Notes: a model not told the origin generated them from the letters alone. A stretch of DNA of 64,000 nucleotides from Dokdonella_A sp049583635 (GCA_049583635.1 JBAUWF010000016.1:5545-69544), one strand, 5' to 3'. Numbered from the stretch's first letter, positions 17,044 to 25,703 are shown. Translations and numbers: made by a program.

Positions 17044-18963
17044 ATGCCCGGCACCGAAAATGTTCGCAGCAAGAATGCAGTCGGCGGAACCGTCGGCATC
17101 ATGCTGCTCGCCTTCGCACTGGCCTATCGATTTTTCCCGGGAGCATTGCATATCGAGGCGCCGCCGCGACCACAGATTGCGCAATCGGTCGCGGATCAGA
17201 CCTCTCCGGCGCCTTGGGCTGCGGTGCGCAGCGGTGAGCCGGCAAGCGTGCCCGTCACGCCCGGGCATGAGACCGGAACTTCGCTCGCCGACGCAATCGC
17301 CATGGGGCCGCCGTTGCCCACATCCAAGGCGACTGCGGCGTTGCTCAAGAAAGCCGAACTCGCCGAGCAGCAGGGAAACATAGTCGAACCGGACCGCAGC
17401 AACGCCATCGCGCTGTACAACGAGGCACTCAAGGCGGACGCGAACAACGCCGTTGCGCTGGCCGGACTCAAGCGAATCGGCGGTGCCGTGCGCGATTGGG
17501 CCATCGCCGCGCTCGAGCGTGGCGACGAGGCCGAGGCGAAGCGATACGCCGACTTGTTCGCCACGCTGCCGCATTCAGAGGACGAACTGGCGTCGTTGCA
17601 GGCCCGACTGAAAACGCAGCAACAGGTATTGCCATTGCTGGCGCAGGCGGCCGAATTGCTGCATGCGGGCCATGCCATTCCGCCCAGCGATCCCAACGCG
17701 CTGACGATTTACCGCAAGGTGCTGTCGCTCGACCCCGGCAATCGACTGGCCGACGCCGGGCTGGGCGAAATCGAGCGCGGTTATCTCGATCGCGCGCTCG
17801 CGGCGGCGGCGCAGGATGATTTCGCGGGCGCCGACGCGATACTGGCCGATGCATCAAAGATACATCCGGGATCGCGCGCGTTGCTCGACACGCGCGCACG
17901 CGTGGAAGGCATACGCCGCCAACGTGCCGAATCGGTGTTGTCGCAGGCGCGCTCGGCGCTCGATTCCGGCAACGCCGACATGGCCGAGCAGCTCGGTCGT
18001 CGTGCACAGGCGATCAGTCCGGATCTGGAGGGTCTCGATGCGTTCAACCAGCGCCTGCACAATGCGCGCGTCTATGCGAGCCTGAGTCCGGGTCAGGTCA
18101 TTCGCGATCGCCTGCTGGATCTGAGCGGGGCCGCGCCGCCGCTGGTAGTGATTCCGACCGGCAGTTTCATGATGGGTGCGCCGTCGGACCAGGCGGGTCA
18201 CGCCGACAACGAAGAACCGCAACGCGAGGTGCGCATAACCAACGGGTTCGCGCTCGGGCAGACTGAGGTGACCGTCGGCGAATTTCGCGATTTCGTGAGC
18301 GCGAGCGGCTATCGAACCGATGCCGAAAAAATCGGCAGCAGCAGCGTCTACGACGAAAAGACCGGTCGCATGATCAATCGCCGGGGCATAACGTGGCGCG
18401 ATGACTATCATGGCAATGCCGCTGCGGCCAAATTGCCGGTGATCAATGTGTCCTGGAACGACGCCCAAGCTTATCTGGCTTGGTTGTCCCGCCATACCGG
18501 CAAGCCCTACCGGTTGCCGAGCGAGGCGGAATTTGAATACGCACTTCGCGCGCGCTCGGCGACTCGATATCCGTGGGGAACAGGTACTCCGGATCACCCG
18601 TTGGACAACATTACCGGTGAAGGCGACCGCTCCGAGTCGAAACGCAGCTGGTCGCGCGCGTTTCCGGGTTACAGCGATGGCTACTGGGGGCCGGCGCCGG
18701 TCGAGTCGTTCCCGAACAACGCGTTCGGCCTGTACGACATGAATGGAAATGTCTCCGAATGGGTGGAGGATTGCTGGCACGACAATTACGTGCGAGCACC
18801 ACACAACAGTGCGGCATGGGTCAATCCCGGCTGCGGCATCCACGTGATCCGTGGTGGTTCGTGGGGTAGCGATCCCGATCAGGTGCGCTCGGCCTTTCGT
18901 CTTGCGGCAGCCAGCAACGCGCGCAGTGCACGGGTCGGATTCAGGGTCGCGCGCGATTTGTGA
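17044..18963 (+). CDS. membrane-anchored TPR-like protein with FGE-sulfatase (SUMF1/PvdO-like) domain
   Basis: A 639-residue protein. Residues 14-35 form a single transmembrane anchor. Residues about 95-345 are alanine-rich helical repeats resembling TPRs (SNAIALYNEALKADANNAVAL; LTIYRKVLSLDPGNRLADAG). Residues about 365-637 are a formylglycine-generating-enzyme fold: VVIPTGSFMMGAPSDQ, GQTEVTVGEFRDFV, YRLPSEAEFEYALRA, NAFGLYDMNGNVSEWVEDCW and RGGSWGSDPDQVRSAFR. True sulfatase-activating FGEs have a reactive cysteine pair after the RGGSW block; this protein has none there, so sulfatase activation is unlikely. A scaffold or ligand-binding role is possible. It is divergent from rnd and precedes the M48 peptidase gene by about 90 bp. 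Confidence 0.85.
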   Translation: MPGTENVRSKNAVGGTVGIMLLAFALAYRFFPGALHIEAPPRPQIAQSVADQTSPAPWAAVRSGEPASVPVTPGHETGTSLADAIAMGPPLPTSKATAALLKKAELAEQQGNIVEPDRSNAIALYNEALKADANNAVALAGLKRIGGAVRDWAIAALERGDEAEAKRYADLFATLPHSEDELASLQARLKTQQQVLPLLAQAAELLHAGHAIPPSDPNALTIYRKVLSLDPGNRLADAGLGEIERGYLDRALAAAAQDDFAGADAILADASKIHPGSRALLDTRARVEGIRRQRAESVLSQARSALDSGNADMAEQLGRRAQAISPDLEGLDAFNQRLHNARVYASLSPGQVIRDRLLDLSGAAPPLVVIPTGSFMMGAPSDQAGHADNEEPQREVRITNGFALGQTEVTVGEFRDFVSASGYRTDAEKIGSSSVYDEKTGRMINRRGITWRDDYHGNAAAAKLPVINVSWNDAQAYLAWLSRHTGKPYRLPSEAEFEYALRARSATRYPWGTGTPDHPLDNITGEGDRSESKRSWSRAFPGYSDGYWGPAPVESFPNNAFGLYDMNGNVSEWVEDCWHDNYVRAPHNSAAWVNPGCGIHVIRGGSWGSDPDQVRSAFRLAAASNARSARVGFRVARDL

Positions 18964-19054
18964 ATTCCAGCGCGAGAGAGAAACGCCGTCGTCGCGACGG
19001 TTTCTGCGTCCGGCGCAGTATGCTGTCACTCGAAAGACTTCACGGGAGAGAGCG

Positions 19055-19957
19055 ATGGGGCTGTTTGGCAATTCGACCGCCGCAGGCGGCACACGACGCG
19101 GCTTGAAGCTATGGCCGATCCTCGCCTTCGTCGTGTATTTCGGTTACTACTACATCAGCCATCAGGGCGTGACCGCCTATACCGGGCGCAAGCAGTTGAT
19201 CGACACGACACCGGCCCAGGAGGCCGCGCTCGGCTTGCAGTCGTACCGCGAAATCCTGTCGCAATCGCAGGTGGTTTCAAGCGGGCCGGTGCCGAAGGAG
19301 ATTCGCGGGATCGCCACCCGCCTGATCGCCGTGGCGCCGAAGGTTGAGAAATACTTCGCGAGCACCCAGGGCACCCCGGACGATACGGACTGGAGTTCAT
19401 ACCATTGGGATGTGAGCGTGATCCAGTCAGATCAGGTCAATGCGTTCTGTCTGCCCGGTGGCAAGATCGCCGTCTATACCGGCATCATCCCGGTCGCGAA
19501 GACAGCAGACGGCCTCGCCGTGGTGATGGGCCACGAGATGGCACACGCGCTGCTGCGTCATGGTGGCGAACGCATGGCGCAGCAGAAACTGGTGCAGCTC
19601 GGCACGCTGGCCGCTGGCATGTCGATGAGCGACATGGATCCGCAGCAGCAGAACATGATGATGGCCGCGCTTGGCGCAGGCGCACAGTATGGGGTTCTGC
19701 TGCCGTTTTCACGCCGTGATGAATCGGAAGCCGATCATGTCGGGCTCATGCTTGCCGCGGCGGCCTGCTTCGATCCGACCGAGGCGCCGAAACTGTGGCA
19801 GCGCATGTCCGCGACTGGCGGCCGGAAACCGGCCGAGTTCATGTCGACGCATCCGGCCGACGCGACACGCATAAGGCAGCTGCAAAGCTGGATGCCGGAA
19901 GCCACTGAAGTTCGGCAACACTTCTGTGCCGGGCAAGGCAGCGGCGGAACCGGATAA
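19055..19957 (+). CDS. M48 family metallopeptidase
   Basis: A 300-residue membrane-anchored zinc protease starting at the ATG at 19055, preceded by GGGAGAG. A single N-terminal helix (LWPILAFVVYFGYYYISHQG, about 20-39) anchors a periplasmic catalytic domain. The zinc site is VVMGHEMAHALLRHGGE (HExxH near residue 163), with the third ligand in SRRDESEADHVGLML (about 221-235). This is the Oma1/LoiP/BepA-type core with its usual FCLPGGKIAVYTGI block upstream. Family members perform envelope protein quality control; the specific target here is unknown. The C-terminus ends with STHPADATRIRQLQSWMPEA, typical of the group. Confidence 0.94.
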   Translation: MGLFGNSTAAGGTRRGLKLWPILAFVVYFGYYYISHQGVTAYTGRKQLIDTTPAQEAALGLQSYREILSQSQVVSSGPVPKEIRGIATRLIAVAPKVEKYFASTQGTPDDTDWSSYHWDVSVIQSDQVNAFCLPGGKIAVYTGIIPVAKTADGLAVVMGHEMAHALLRHGGERMAQQKLVQLGTLAAGMSMSDMDPQQQNMMMAALGAGAQYGVLLPFSRRDESEADHVGLMLAAAACFDPTEAPKLWQRMSATGGRKPAEFMSTHPADATRIRQLQSWMPEATEVRQHFCAGQGSGGTG

Positions 19958-19969
19958 AGACTGCCGCGG

Positions 19970-19998
19970 TTGTCTCATCGCGCGGCGGTCCGTATCAT
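19970..19998 (+). promoter_or_regulatory. sigma-70 promoter of tRNA-Ser
   Basis: TTGTCT (19970-19975) and TATCAT (19993-19998) are separated by 17 bp. A GC-rich discriminator (CCGCGCCC) follows, placing the start site near 20005, a few bases before the mature tRNA. Confidence 0.72.
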
Positions 19999-20013
19999 CC
20001 GCGCCCTCGCCGC

Positions 20014-20104
<91 letters not shown>

Positions 20105-20148
20105 CGCAGTCTGGACGTGTTAGTGCGGATTTCCGTGAAAGCCAGGAA

Positions 20149-20171
20149 GCGCGCCCCGTAGCGCGCTTTTT
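20149..20171 (+). terminator. intrinsic terminator of tRNA-Ser
   Basis: GCGCGC (20149-20154), a 6-nt loop, GCGCGC (20161-20166) and five T residues: a compact rho-independent terminator about 45 bp after the tRNA. Confidence 0.85.
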
Positions 20172-20563
20172 CGTTTCTGGGGCTGACTGCGGTGGGCGTC
20201 ATTCTTGCCCGATCCGTCGAGCTGGCGCTGCGTCTCTGCGGGCGTTTCGTGGGAGTCCGGAGTCGTTGGCTGCCGATCGGCTGGCGAACTGCGAGCTTTT
20301 CGGCTGCGTGCCGATCGCGCAGACTCAGGCAGGACTCAGTCCGAAGTGGCGGCGCTGCTCACCCGAGTCCACAGGTGGCGGATCGAGGAGTTGCCGGACT
20401 GTCATCCCGACCGGCTGGCGTCCTTCGACGATACGTTGCATGAGATCGGGGCCAGGAGAGAGCCTCGAAGTAGCCGCGCCACGCAACCGCTCGGAAACGT
20501 TTTCGGCTTTGGCAATCGCCTTGCCGTTGCGCGCCGACGTACTGCGGCGCGCACGCGTCGCGA
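20172..20563. other. about 390 bp without a recognisable gene
   Basis: The region between the tRNA-Ser terminator and the stop of the molybdopterin subunit gene. Overlapping short frames on the plus strand have no family match and no ribosome binding site. No repeat of the tRNA 3' end, which would suggest an integration site, was noticed. Confidence 0.5.
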
Positions 20564-22774
20564 TTAGTCGAAGCCGTCCGCGAAGATGTCGTCGGTCGGC
20601 GGCGTCGGTGGCGTCGACTGCGGTCCGGTCAATGGTAACGTGCGCAGCCGCGTCCCGGTCAACGCCGCGTACGCGTTCGCGATCGCCGGCGCGATCGGCG
20701 GCACGCCGGGCTCGCCGACGCCGCCGATCGGCGGTCCGCCCTGGATCACCTGCACGGTGACGACGGGCATGTCACGCATGCGCAGCATCTTGTAATGATT
20801 GTAATTGCGCGGCGATACCGCGCCGGCCGCGAAATTCATCTGACCCCAGAGCGCCGCCGACATGCCCTGCGCGATAGCGCCTTGCATCTGCGCCTCGACC
20901 GTGTCCGGATTGATGACGCGGCCGCAGTCGATCACGCAAGCGACGCTGTGCACCTTGATCTGCAGCGGCGTCGCGCCGGAGATCTCGACGACCTGCGCGA
21001 CGATGCTGCCAAAGGCGGCGTGGAATGCGATACCACGCGCGTGGCCGCTCGGCAGCGCGGTGCCCCAGCCGCCGAGTGCCGCCGCCGCGTTCAGCACCGC
21101 GAGCGAGCGCGCGTCGTTGGCCAGCAGCTGGCGACGAAAGTCGACCGGATCGGCGCCGGCCAGCAGCGCGAGCTCGTCGAGCGCGCTCTCCACCATGAAT
21201 GCGTTGATCGAATTCCCGACCGACCGCCAGAAACCGACCGGCACGCCGGCCGTGTGACGCGTGTACTCGACTTGCCGCGTGCCGAACGCGTAGGCCTGCT
21301 CGATCGCGCCGTCGACCGCCTGTGAGTCGACGTCGTTCGGACCGATCCAGCCGCGCTGGAACAGGATCGACGGCGAGACGTTGCGATACCACCAGGCGAC
21401 GACGTTGCCGGCGGCGTCCAGACCCGCGCGCACGCGCACCAGAGCCATCGGTCGGTACTGATCGTTGGTGAAATCCTGCTCGCGCGGCCAGGTCAGCTTG
21501 ACCGGCTGTCCGATCGCCATCGACACGCGCACCGCCTGCGACACGTAATCGAGCTCGAACTTGCGGCCGAGACCGCCGCCCATGAACGTGCAATGCACAC
21601 TGATCTGTTCGAGCGGGAGCCCGGTCAACGCCGCGGCCGTGGCCTGCACGAATCCCGGAGCCTGCGTCGGCACCCAGATCTCGCAACCGGCCATGGTCAC
21701 CGATGCGGTGCAGTTCATCGATTCCAGCGTCGCGTGCGCGAGGTACGGCACGTCGTAGTAGAGATCGACCTGCTGCGCCGCGTCGGCGAGCGCCGCGGCG
21801 ACGTTGCCGTCGGTCTCTGCGACTGCGGTCGTCGACGAGAAGATCAGTTCACGCGCCTGCGCCGCGATCACCGCGTTGTCGAGGTCGGCCGACGACGCCG
21901 GAATCGACCAGTTGACGTTGAGCTCCTGCGCAATCTGCATGGCCGCGTACGTGTCGCTCGCGACGACCGCGACCGCGTTATCGAGCGCGACTACGGCAAT
22001 TGCGCCCGGCGGCGTCGACGGAGGGCTGGCGACGGTTCCGCCGAGCGTCGGGCAGTGCTTGATCACCGCATACGCCATGCCCGGAATGGTCACGTCGATC
22101 CCGAAGATCGCGGTGCCGTCGCATTTCGACGGAATGTCGGGGCGCGGCACCGGCGTGCCTATCAGGCGCAGATCGGAGTCCGGCGTCAACGCCGGATTGG
22201 TGGGCGGCGTGCGGAGCGCGGCGCCCGCGGCGAGCTCGCCATATGTGAGCACTGCATTATTCTGCGTGTTGACGACGGTGCCGTTGCCGATCGCGAGGCA
22301 GACGTTGGGGTCTACGCCCCAGACGCTCGCGGCCTCCGCGATCAGCATGTCGCGCGCCGCGGCACCGGCCGTGCGCAGCGCGTCGTAGAAGCCGCGCACG
22401 CTCATGCTGCCGCCGGTCAGCTGCGCGCCGCTGCCGGGATTGACGAACGCCGGATCGGGCGGTGCGACCACGCCGGTGACCTGGGTCCAGTCGACCATCA
22501 GATCCTCGGCGACGATCTGCGGCAGGGCCGAGATCACGCCCTGGCCCATCTCCTGGCTGCCGACGTAGATCGTGATGCTGTTGTCGCTGCCGATCAGGAT
22601 CCACGAATTGACGACCGCGTCCGCTGGTTGCGGTGCCACCCCGGCGGCGCGTGCGAGGCGACCTACCAGCGGGAGCGAGAAGCCGATCATCATGCCGCCT
22701 GCGGCGGCGCTGGACACGAGAAAACGCCGCCGCGAGACTCCGCTCGAGACGAGCTCGCGCTCGGGCCGGGTCAT
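20564..22774 (-). CDS. xanthine dehydrogenase-family molybdopterin-binding subunit (IorB-like)
   Basis: A 736-residue large subunit of an isoquinoline 1-oxidoreductase/aldehyde-dehydrogenase-like molybdenum hydroxylase. It starts at the ATG at 22774, overlapping the stop of the small subunit (ATGA). The N-terminus SRRRFLVSSAAAGGMM (about 13-28) is a Tat signal, so the folded enzyme is exported. Cofactor motifs are VGSQEMGQGV (about 70), CTFMGGGLGRKFELDY (about 390) and the C-terminal GGVGEPGVPPIAPAIANAY with the expected catalytic glutamate. The protein ends TDDIFADGFD, a tail beyond the usual IorB end that resembles the tail of the adjacent cytochrome. The substrate is unknown. The small [2Fe-2S] subunit lies directly upstream; no chaperone or maturation gene is nearby. 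Confidence 0.93.
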   Translation of the reverse strand: MTRPERELVSSGVSRRRFLVSSAAAGGMMIGFSLPLVGRLARAAGVAPQPADAVVNSWILIGSDNSITIYVGSQEMGQGVISALPQIVAEDLMVDWTQVTGVVAPPDPAFVNPGSGAQLTGGSMSVRGFYDALRTAGAAARDMLIAEAASVWGVDPNVCLAIGNGTVVNTQNNAVLTYGELAAGAALRTPPTNPALTPDSDLRLIGTPVPRPDIPSKCDGTAIFGIDVTIPGMAYAVIKHCPTLGGTVASPPSTPPGAIAVVALDNAVAVVASDTYAAMQIAQELNVNWSIPASSADLDNAVIAAQARELIFSSTTAVAETDGNVAAALADAAQQVDLYYDVPYLAHATLESMNCTASVTMAGCEIWVPTQAPGFVQATAAALTGLPLEQISVHCTFMGGGLGRKFELDYVSQAVRVSMAIGQPVKLTWPREQDFTNDQYRPMALVRVRAGLDAAGNVVAWWYRNVSPSILFQRGWIGPNDVDSQAVDGAIEQAYAFGTRQVEYTRHTAGVPVGFWRSVGNSINAFMVESALDELALLAGADPVDFRRQLLANDARSLAVLNAAAALGGWGTALPSGHARGIAFHAAFGSIVAQVVEISGATPLQIKVHSVACVIDCGRVINPDTVEAQMQGAIAQGMSAALWGQMNFAAGAVSPRNYNHYKMLRMRDMPVVTVQVIQGGPPIGGVGEPGVPPIAPAIANAYAALTGTRLRTLPLTGPQSTPPTPPTDDIFADGFD

Positions 22775-23229
22775 GGCGCGTTCCTCAACGCATCGGCGGC
22801 AGTATGGATGGCGGCCCGAATGCGCTGGTACGTGCCGCAGGCGCAGATGTTGTCCATCGACTCGTCGATGTCGGCGTCGCTCGGACTGCTGTTCTGGCGC
22901 AACAGCGCGGCGGCGGCCATCAGCATGCCCGACTGGCAGTAGCCGCATTGCGGCACTTGGTGCGCGATCCAGGCCTGCTGGAGTGGCGGCATGATCGCAG
23001 CCAGCCCTTCGACGGTCGTGATCTGGCGGCCCTGGGCTTCTCCGACGTCCATGTCGCACGAGCGCTCGTACTCGTTGTCGACGAGCACCGTGCACGCGCC
23101 GCAGACCTCGATGCCGCACCCGTATTTCGTACCGGTCAGCCCGAGGTGGTCGCGGAGGACCCAGAGCAGCGGGGTGGAAAAATCAACGTCGACCTGATGG
23201 TCGACGCCGTTGACGGTCAGTGTGATCAT
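22771..23229 (-). CDS. (2Fe-2S)-binding subunit of molybdenum hydroxylase (IorA-like)
   Basis: A 152-residue protein starting at the ATG at 23229 behind GGAGGAG. It has the two [2Fe-2S] clusters of xanthine-oxidase-type enzymes. The plant-ferredoxin-like cluster uses Cys38, Cys43, Cys46 and Cys58 (YGCGIEVCGACTVLV...RSC). The C-terminal helical cluster uses CGYCQSGM (about 99-106) and CACGTYQRI (about 132-140). It has no signal peptide, so export probably happens by hitch-hiking with the Tat-bearing large subunit, as known for IorAB-type enzymes. Its stop overlaps the large-subunit start by 4 bp. Lack of a FAD subunit gene implies that electrons leave to a cytochrome or other periplasmic carrier. 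Confidence 0.95.
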   Translation of the reverse strand: MITLTVNGVDHQVDVDFSTPLLWVLRDHLGLTGTKYGCGIEVCGACTVLVDNEYERSCDMDVGEAQGRQITTVEGLAAIMPPLQQAWIAHQVPQCGYCQSGMLMAAAALLRQNSSPSDADIDESMDNICACGTYQRIRAAIHTAADALRNAP

Positions 23230-23399
23230 GGCTCCTCCGCTCGAAAGTACCAACGAACCCCTGCGCGAGCATACTTGTTTTTTTGGCGCCGATGCCGTGA
23301 AGGTGGTCACGTTGCGCACGCGTGTGCGCGACTCGTCCGCGAATGATGCTCAAGGCGTGATTCGACTCGCAGGGGTATTCATAAAGTCGGATTCGGCTA

Positions 23400-23415
23400 C
23401 GCGATCCAGATCACA
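23400..23415 (+). promoter_or_regulatory. CRP/Clp-like binding site upstream of the nine-haem cytochrome
   Basis: CGCGATCCAGATCACA matches 13 of 16 positions of the CRP consensus TGTGATCTAGATCACA. A possible -10 element, TAAGAT (23438-23443), would put the start near 23450 and the site centre near -42, the class II activator position. The site sits in the divergent region between the cytochrome and molybdenum hydroxylase genes. In xanthomonads the CRP homologue is Clp; FNR-type binding is an alternative. Confidence 0.6.
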
Positions 23416-23476
23416 TCCGGCTGCTTCTATACGCTGCTAAGATGCGGCGACACGTCCGTCGACGGGAGGAACCCAC

Positions 23477-25453
23477 ATGGCGCTGCCAGCTGAGCGTGCC
23501 GTTCTGCTTGCCTGCATCGGTCTTGCAGCGGCTACCGGCGCGCACGCTGCGAACGGCGACTGGACCGTCGTCGGCTGGAACAATCTCGGCATGCAGTGCA
23601 TGGGTTCCGACTATTCGGTCATGTCGATCCTGCCGCCGTCCAACACGATCGAGGCGCAGGTCATGGATCCGACCGGTCATTTGATGACGCCCGCCTCCGG
23701 CGTCAATGTAACGTTCGAGGCGGTCGCCGACCCCACCGGATCGATCAATTCGACGTCTATCGGCAAGACCGACTTCTGGAGCTATGCGCAGTCGCTGTTC
23801 GGTCTCGTCGATCCGCTGCCGCCCGATACCGGCCTCACGGGCATTTCGATGCCGGGTATTACCAACGCACCGCAGCCGCTGACGTTTGACGCGACCACCG
23901 GCGCGTGGACTGGCGAGGGAATTCCGGCGACGCCGTACGACGACGCCGGCCACAAGAACACGTATCCGCTGTTTCGCGTCACCGCACACGACGCCAACGG
24001 CGCGGTGCTCGCAATCAGCGACGTCGTGCTGCCGGTCTCGGACGAGATCACCTGCAAGACATGCCACGCATCGAACAGCGCGCCCGCTGCGGAGCCGGCG
24101 GAGGGCTGGGTCAACGACCCCGACCCCGAGCGTGATTACCGGCTCAACGCGATCCTGCGGCACGACGATCGGGAGAGCGGCAATCCGGACTACGCCGGCG
24201 AGCTCGTCGCAGCCGGCTACGACCCGGCCGGCCTCTACGCGACCGTCACGCAGCTGGGCAAGCCGGTCCTCTGCGGGGTCTGTCATGCGTCAAATGCGCT
24301 CGGCACCATCGGCGTTCCCGGCGTCGCGCAGCTGACGACGTCGATGCACCGTCTGCACGCGAACGTGATCGATCCCGCGACCGGCATGTCGCTCGACAAC
24401 GAGAACAACCGGTCGGCCTGCTATACCTGCCATGCGGGTCCGACTACCAAATTCCTGCGCGGCATCATGGGCAACGCGGTCGCGACTGATGGCACGCTCC
24501 AAATGCAGTGCCAGAGCTGCCATGGCGGGATGAGTCGCGTCGGTGCACAGGGCCGCACCGGCTGGCTCGACGAGCCGACGTGCCAGAACTGCCATACCGG
24601 CACGGCGCTGAACAATAACGGCGAGATCCGCTACACGAACGTCTACGACACCAACGGCGAGCGACGCGTCGCGGTCGATACGACGTTCGCGACGACGCCC
24701 GACGTGCCGGAGCAGGGCTTCTCGCTTTACCGGTTCTCCGCCAGCCATGGCGGCCTGCAGTGCGAGGCGTGCCACGGCTCGACCCATGCCGAGTTTCCAA
24801 GCTCGCACGTCAACGACAATCTGCAAAGCATCGCGCTGCAGGGCCATGCCGGCACACTGGTCGAGTGTGCGACCTGCCATGGGACGACGCCGAACACGGT
24901 TGCCGGCGGCCCGCACGGCATGCATCCGGTCGGGCAAAGCTGGGTGAGCCGTCACGGTGACGCCGCCGAGGGCAACGGTCGCCTGGCGTGTCGCGCGTGT
25001 CATGGCAGCGACTATAGGGGCACCGTGCTTTCGTACAGTCAAGCGGATCGCACGCTCAACACCGGATTTGGATCACGCACGTTCTGGGCGGGCTTCCAGA
25101 TTGGCTGCTACGCCTGCCACAACGGCCCGAACAGCGATGACGGCAATTCGAATCACGCGGCCGTCGTGAACGATGTGATGGTGGCTTCGAACGGGACGCC
25201 GGTCTCGATGGCGCTCGTGGCGACAGACGTCGACGGCGATCCGCTGACGCTACGCATCGTCTCGCAGCCCGCGCACGGCACCGTCGGACTCTCGGGCACC
25301 ACCGCGACGTACTACCCCGACGCGGGATTCGACGGGGCGGATACCTTCACGTTCGCAGCGTGGGACGGCGAAACGAATTCGAACCTCGGGACGGGCACAA
25401 TCAACGTCGTGGTGCCGGACGAGATCTTCGGGAACGGCTTCGAGGTCCCGTGA
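23477..25453 (+). CDS. secreted nine-haem cytochrome c-like protein with C-terminal cadherin-like domain
   Basis: A 658-residue protein from the ATG at 23477, behind GGGAGGA. A signal peptide (about 1-24) ends at GAHAA. Residues about 30-170 form a non-haem N-terminal domain starting DWTVVGWNNLGMQCMGSDYS. Nine CxxCH haem-binding motifs follow: CKTCH, CGVCH, CYTCH, CQSCH, CQNCH, CEACH, CATCH, CRACH and CYACH (about 194-550). Residues about 565-645 form a cadherin/Big_9-like beta domain (VATDVDGDPLTLRIVSQPAHGTV). The last residues, DEIFGNGFEVP, resemble the tail of the neighbouring molybdenum hydroxylase. A periplasmic or surface electron-transfer role is inferred. Specific partners and redox substrates are unknown; the adjacent hydroxylase is the obvious candidate donor. 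Confidence 0.88.
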   Translation: MALPAERAVLLACIGLAAATGAHAANGDWTVVGWNNLGMQCMGSDYSVMSILPPSNTIEAQVMDPTGHLMTPASGVNVTFEAVADPTGSINSTSIGKTDFWSYAQSLFGLVDPLPPDTGLTGISMPGITNAPQPLTFDATTGAWTGEGIPATPYDDAGHKNTYPLFRVTAHDANGAVLAISDVVLPVSDEITCKTCHASNSAPAAEPAEGWVNDPDPERDYRLNAILRHDDRESGNPDYAGELVAAGYDPAGLYATVTQLGKPVLCGVCHASNALGTIGVPGVAQLTTSMHRLHANVIDPATGMSLDNENNRSACYTCHAGPTTKFLRGIMGNAVATDGTLQMQCQSCHGGMSRVGAQGRTGWLDEPTCQNCHTGTALNNNGEIRYTNVYDTNGERRVAVDTTFATTPDVPEQGFSLYRFSASHGGLQCEACHGSTHAEFPSSHVNDNLQSIALQGHAGTLVECATCHGTTPNTVAGGPHGMHPVGQSWVSRHGDAAEGNGRLACRACHGSDYRGTVLSYSQADRTLNTGFGSRTFWAGFQIGCYACHNGPNSDDGNSNHAAVVNDVMVASNGTPVSMALVATDVDGDPLTLRIVSQPAHGTVGLSGTTATYYPDAGFDGADTFTFAAWDGETNSNLGTGTINVVVPDEIFGNGFEVP

Positions 25454-25462
25454 GCCGGTGAT

Positions 25463-25690
25463 GCCAACCAGGAGCTGAAGGCCGCCACAGCCCGCGTCGC
25501 GCAGTCGCGCGCCATCCTTGAAAGCATCGCTCGCGGAATCGGAGACGTCGATTACTCGACGGGCAACAATCTGCTGGCGAACGTAAGCCCGACGTTCAGT
25601 TGGGTGCGATTAGCGCAACGGGCGCCAGTGCGCACGCATTGGATTCGGAGCCGCTGTCGTCACCAGCAGACCCGTTGGCTGCTGGTATGA
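25463..25690 (+). pseudogene. 3' remnant of an HlyD/AaeA-type efflux adaptor gene
   Basis: About 75 codons read AANQELKAATARV-like sequence, then STGNNLLANVSPTFSWVRLA and QRAPVR before unrelated residues and a TGA. The pattern LxNVxPTFxWVRLAQRxPVR is the diagnostic C-terminus of AaeA/HlyD-type membrane-fusion proteins that partner FUSC-type pumps. Everything upstream of it is missing: the frame begins directly after the stop codon of the nine-haem cytochrome gene and in the same frame. This is therefore a deletion junction, not a functional gene. Confidence 0.8.
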
Positions 25691-25703
25691 CAGCGACTGT
25701 CAT
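25687..25703. repeat. short perfect inverted repeat
   Basis: ATGACAG-CGA-CTGTCAT, 7-bp arms around 3 nt, at the end of the efflux-adaptor remnant and before the transposase remnant. It could be part of a vanished element end or an unrelated operator. Confidence 0.4.

Noticed and set aside
21593..22942. 449-codon plus-strand frame opposite the molybdopterin subunit
   Set aside because: Composition is typical of an antisense shadow. The minus-strand frame has cofactor motifs and a Tat signal.
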